Source of the DNA: G963662605 sp963667005
GTDB lineage: Bacteria > Bacteroidota > Ignavibacteria > Ignavibacteriales > Ignavibacteriaceae
Length of the DNA stretch: 64,000 bases
Assembly: GCA_963667005.1 (NCBI GenBank)
Contig: OY762937.1
Coordinates: 868,001 to 932,000 of the forward strand
Reading direction: 5' to 3'
In this document: positions 62,820-64,000 of the stretch, piece by piece
How the letters are laid out: every line of letters starts with the position of its first letter
How positions within the stretch are numbered: position 1 is the first letter of the stretch
Notes under the pieces: generated by a model
Database searches by the model: none
Seen by the model: only the letters and a program-made list of their open reading frames with translations
Told to the model about the DNA's origin: nothing
Made by a program: the position numbers and the translations under genes

Positions 62820-64000
62820 TTATTCGCTTTCGTCATAGCCGAGTACAGGTCTCAGCCAGCGCTCGGTTTCAACAATGCTTAATCCTTTTCGTTTATGATA
62901 GTCAACCACCTGATCCTTTAAAATATTTCCTGTTGTGAAATATTTTGCCTCAGGATTGGCAAAATACCAGCCGCAAACAGATGCCGCGGGATACATAGCC
63001 AATGATTCGGTCAGTTGGATCGTGGTCTGTTCAGGGACCTTCAGTAAATCAAAAATCGTATTCTTCTCTGTATGGTCCGGGCAAGAAGGGTAACCGGGTG
63101 CCGGACGGATGCCTCTGTATGACTCCCGTATCAACTCATCATTTGTCAGCTGCTCATTTGACGCGTAACCCCAGTATTTGGTTCGAACCAATTGATGGAG
63201 CCGTTCTGCAAATGCTTCGGCAAGCCTATCGGCTATTGCCTTGACCATAATAGAATTATAATCATCATGTTCTTTTTCAAATTTGGCCACAAGCGCGTCA
63301 ATACCGATACCCGCGGTAACGGCAAAAGCGCCAATGTAATCAATAATACCGCTTTCCTTAGGAGCAATAAAATCCGCCAGTGCTATATTCGGTACTCCGG
63401 CTGACTTTTTGCTTTGCTGCCTAATTGAGTGAAACTCCGCGGCAATACCTTTTCTTGTCTCGTCGGTGTAGACTTCAATGTCGTCGAGATTAATAGTGTT
63501 TGCGGGGAATAAGCCGAATACGCCGCTTGCCTTGAGCGAACCTTCGGCTATAATTGTATCAAGCAGTGCGTTTGCATCATCAAACAGCTTCTGCGCTTCC
63601 GCTCCGTAATTCTCATTTTTAAATATTGCAGGATATTTACCGGTCAGATCCCAGGTAAGAAAGAACGGAGTCCAGTCAATATACTCACGCAATTCAGATA
63701 GCGGGTAGTCCGGCAGGCTGATTACGCCAAGGTTTGCCGGTTTTGTAATTGAAGTGTTTTGCCAATCACAATTGAATTTATTCTTTCGTGCTTCTTCAAT
63801 CGTCAAAAAGGCTTTTGTGCCTGATTTCTTTTTATGCTCTGCACGCACGTGGTCGTATTCTTTTTTTAACTCTTTGACGAACTCTTTTTGCAATTCGGGC
63901 GTAAGCAGTTTCGTTGCAACCGGTACGCTGCGCGAAGCGTCCAGCACATGCACGACAGGATGGCTGTATACAGGTGCGATTTTAACTGCCGTATGCGCAC
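62820..64000 (-). CDS. metH: cobalamin-dependent methionine synthase, C-terminal part (5' end cut by window edge)
   Basis: Open to the right edge; the visible 392 codons start in the B12-binding region end ('HTAVKIAPVYSHPVVHVLDA' then 'SRSVPVATKLL') and cover the activation domain to a normal C-terminus. 'SYRGIRPAPGYPSCPDHTEK' and 'ESLAMYPAASVCGWYFANPE' bind S-adenosylmethionine for reductive reactivation. The enzyme makes methionine from homocysteine and methyl-THF. N-terminal Hcy, pterin and cobalamin domains lie outside. No riboswitch can be judged because the 5' end is absent. It lies about 100 bases upstream of the YfhO-like gene on the same strand. Confidence 0.94.
   Translation of the reverse strand, partial: AHTAVKIAPVYSHPVVHVLDASRSVPVATKLLTPELQKEFVKELKKEYDHVRAEHKKKSGTKAFLTIEEARKNKFNCDWQNTSITKPANLGVISLPDYPLSELREYIDWTPFFLTWDLTGKYPAIFKNENYGAEAQKLFDDANALLDTIIAEGSLKASGVFGLFPANTINLDDIEVYTDETRKGIAAEFHSIRQQSKKSAGVPNIALADFIAPKESGIIDYIGAFAVTAGIGIDALVAKFEKEHDDYNSIMVKAIADRLAEAFAERLHQLVRTKYWGYASNEQLTNDELIRESYRGIRPAPGYPSCPDHTEKNTIFDLLKVPEQTTIQLTESLAMYPAASVCGWYFANPEAKYFTTGNILKDQVVDYHKRKGLSIVETERWLRPVLGYDESE

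Overview
The window looks like a chromosomal segment of a Bacteroidota / Ignavibacteria-type (FCB group) bacterium. Evidence: four secreted proteins end in, or resemble, the 'NxPNPFNPxT...KK' type IX secretion (T9SS) C-terminal sorting domain; there are two TonB-dependent outer-membrane receptors with carboxypeptidase-regulatory N-domains; PEP carboxykinase is the GTP type; Shine-Dalgarno sites are often weak; and two promoters fit the Bacteroidota TAnnTTTG type. Base composition is moderate and fairly even. No phage, plasmid, rRNA, CRISPR array or intact transposase gene is visible. Both ends cut genes: a PL6 polysaccharide lyase on the left and metH on the right.

Layout. 1-8.6 kb: PL6 lyase, Tat-exported DUF362 protein with a T9SS tail, UraA-type permease, and a tail-to-tail pair of TMTC-like membrane/TPR proteins. 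8.6-19.7 kb: TonB receptor, PAS histidine kinase, lipoprotein plus LruC-domain protein, DinB, DoxX, second TonB receptor, hemolysin-III/PAQR protein. 19.7-23.5 kb: repeat-rich stretch with a DUF559 endonuclease-like gene bracketed by palindromes, a MITE-like element, and a large NlpC/P60-FN3-T9SS protein. 23.5-38.6 kb: mostly single housekeeping or accessory genes (HExxH/CBM20 protein, DsbA/FrnE, BI-1, methyltransferase, pilin-like protein, PurU, polysaccharide deacetylase, alpha/beta hydrolase, pectate lyase, PhzF, GT39, Asp/Glu racemase, DUF6064), with a second MITE-like element at 34.15 kb. 38.7-45.5 kb: a decayed copy of a beta-lactamase/TPR gene tail, a 995-aa secreted protein built of about fourteen 52-residue repeats, a UbiA prenyltransferase, and the intact beta-lactamase/TPR gene. 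45.7-48.2 kb: trypsin-like/TPR protease, then tRNA-Glu, tRNA-Arg and tRNA-Pro with degenerate tRNA-like copies around them. 48.2-56.2 kb: thioredoxin-like protein, pckG, nucleotidyltransferase plus thrC, two small secreted proteins, a LytT/LytS two-component system. 56.5-64 kb: cell-surface polysaccharide/lipid genes (GT2, methyltransferase, flippase, YfhO-like) and metH.

Together the genes suggest a heterotrophic, gliding/surface-type bacterium that breaks down polysaccharides (PL6, PL1 and deacetylase), exports proteins through T9SS and makes surface glycans. The most unusual signals are non-coding. Degenerate tRNA-Glu and tRNA-Pro copies carry palindromes inserted at the same point of the T-loop. 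Intergenic palindromic repeats occur at six loci or more, and two of them bracket a Vsr-like DUF559 gene. Two MITE-like elements with related ends have nested hairpins or mosaic repeats inside. All functional calls are from reading the sequence; no database search was run.
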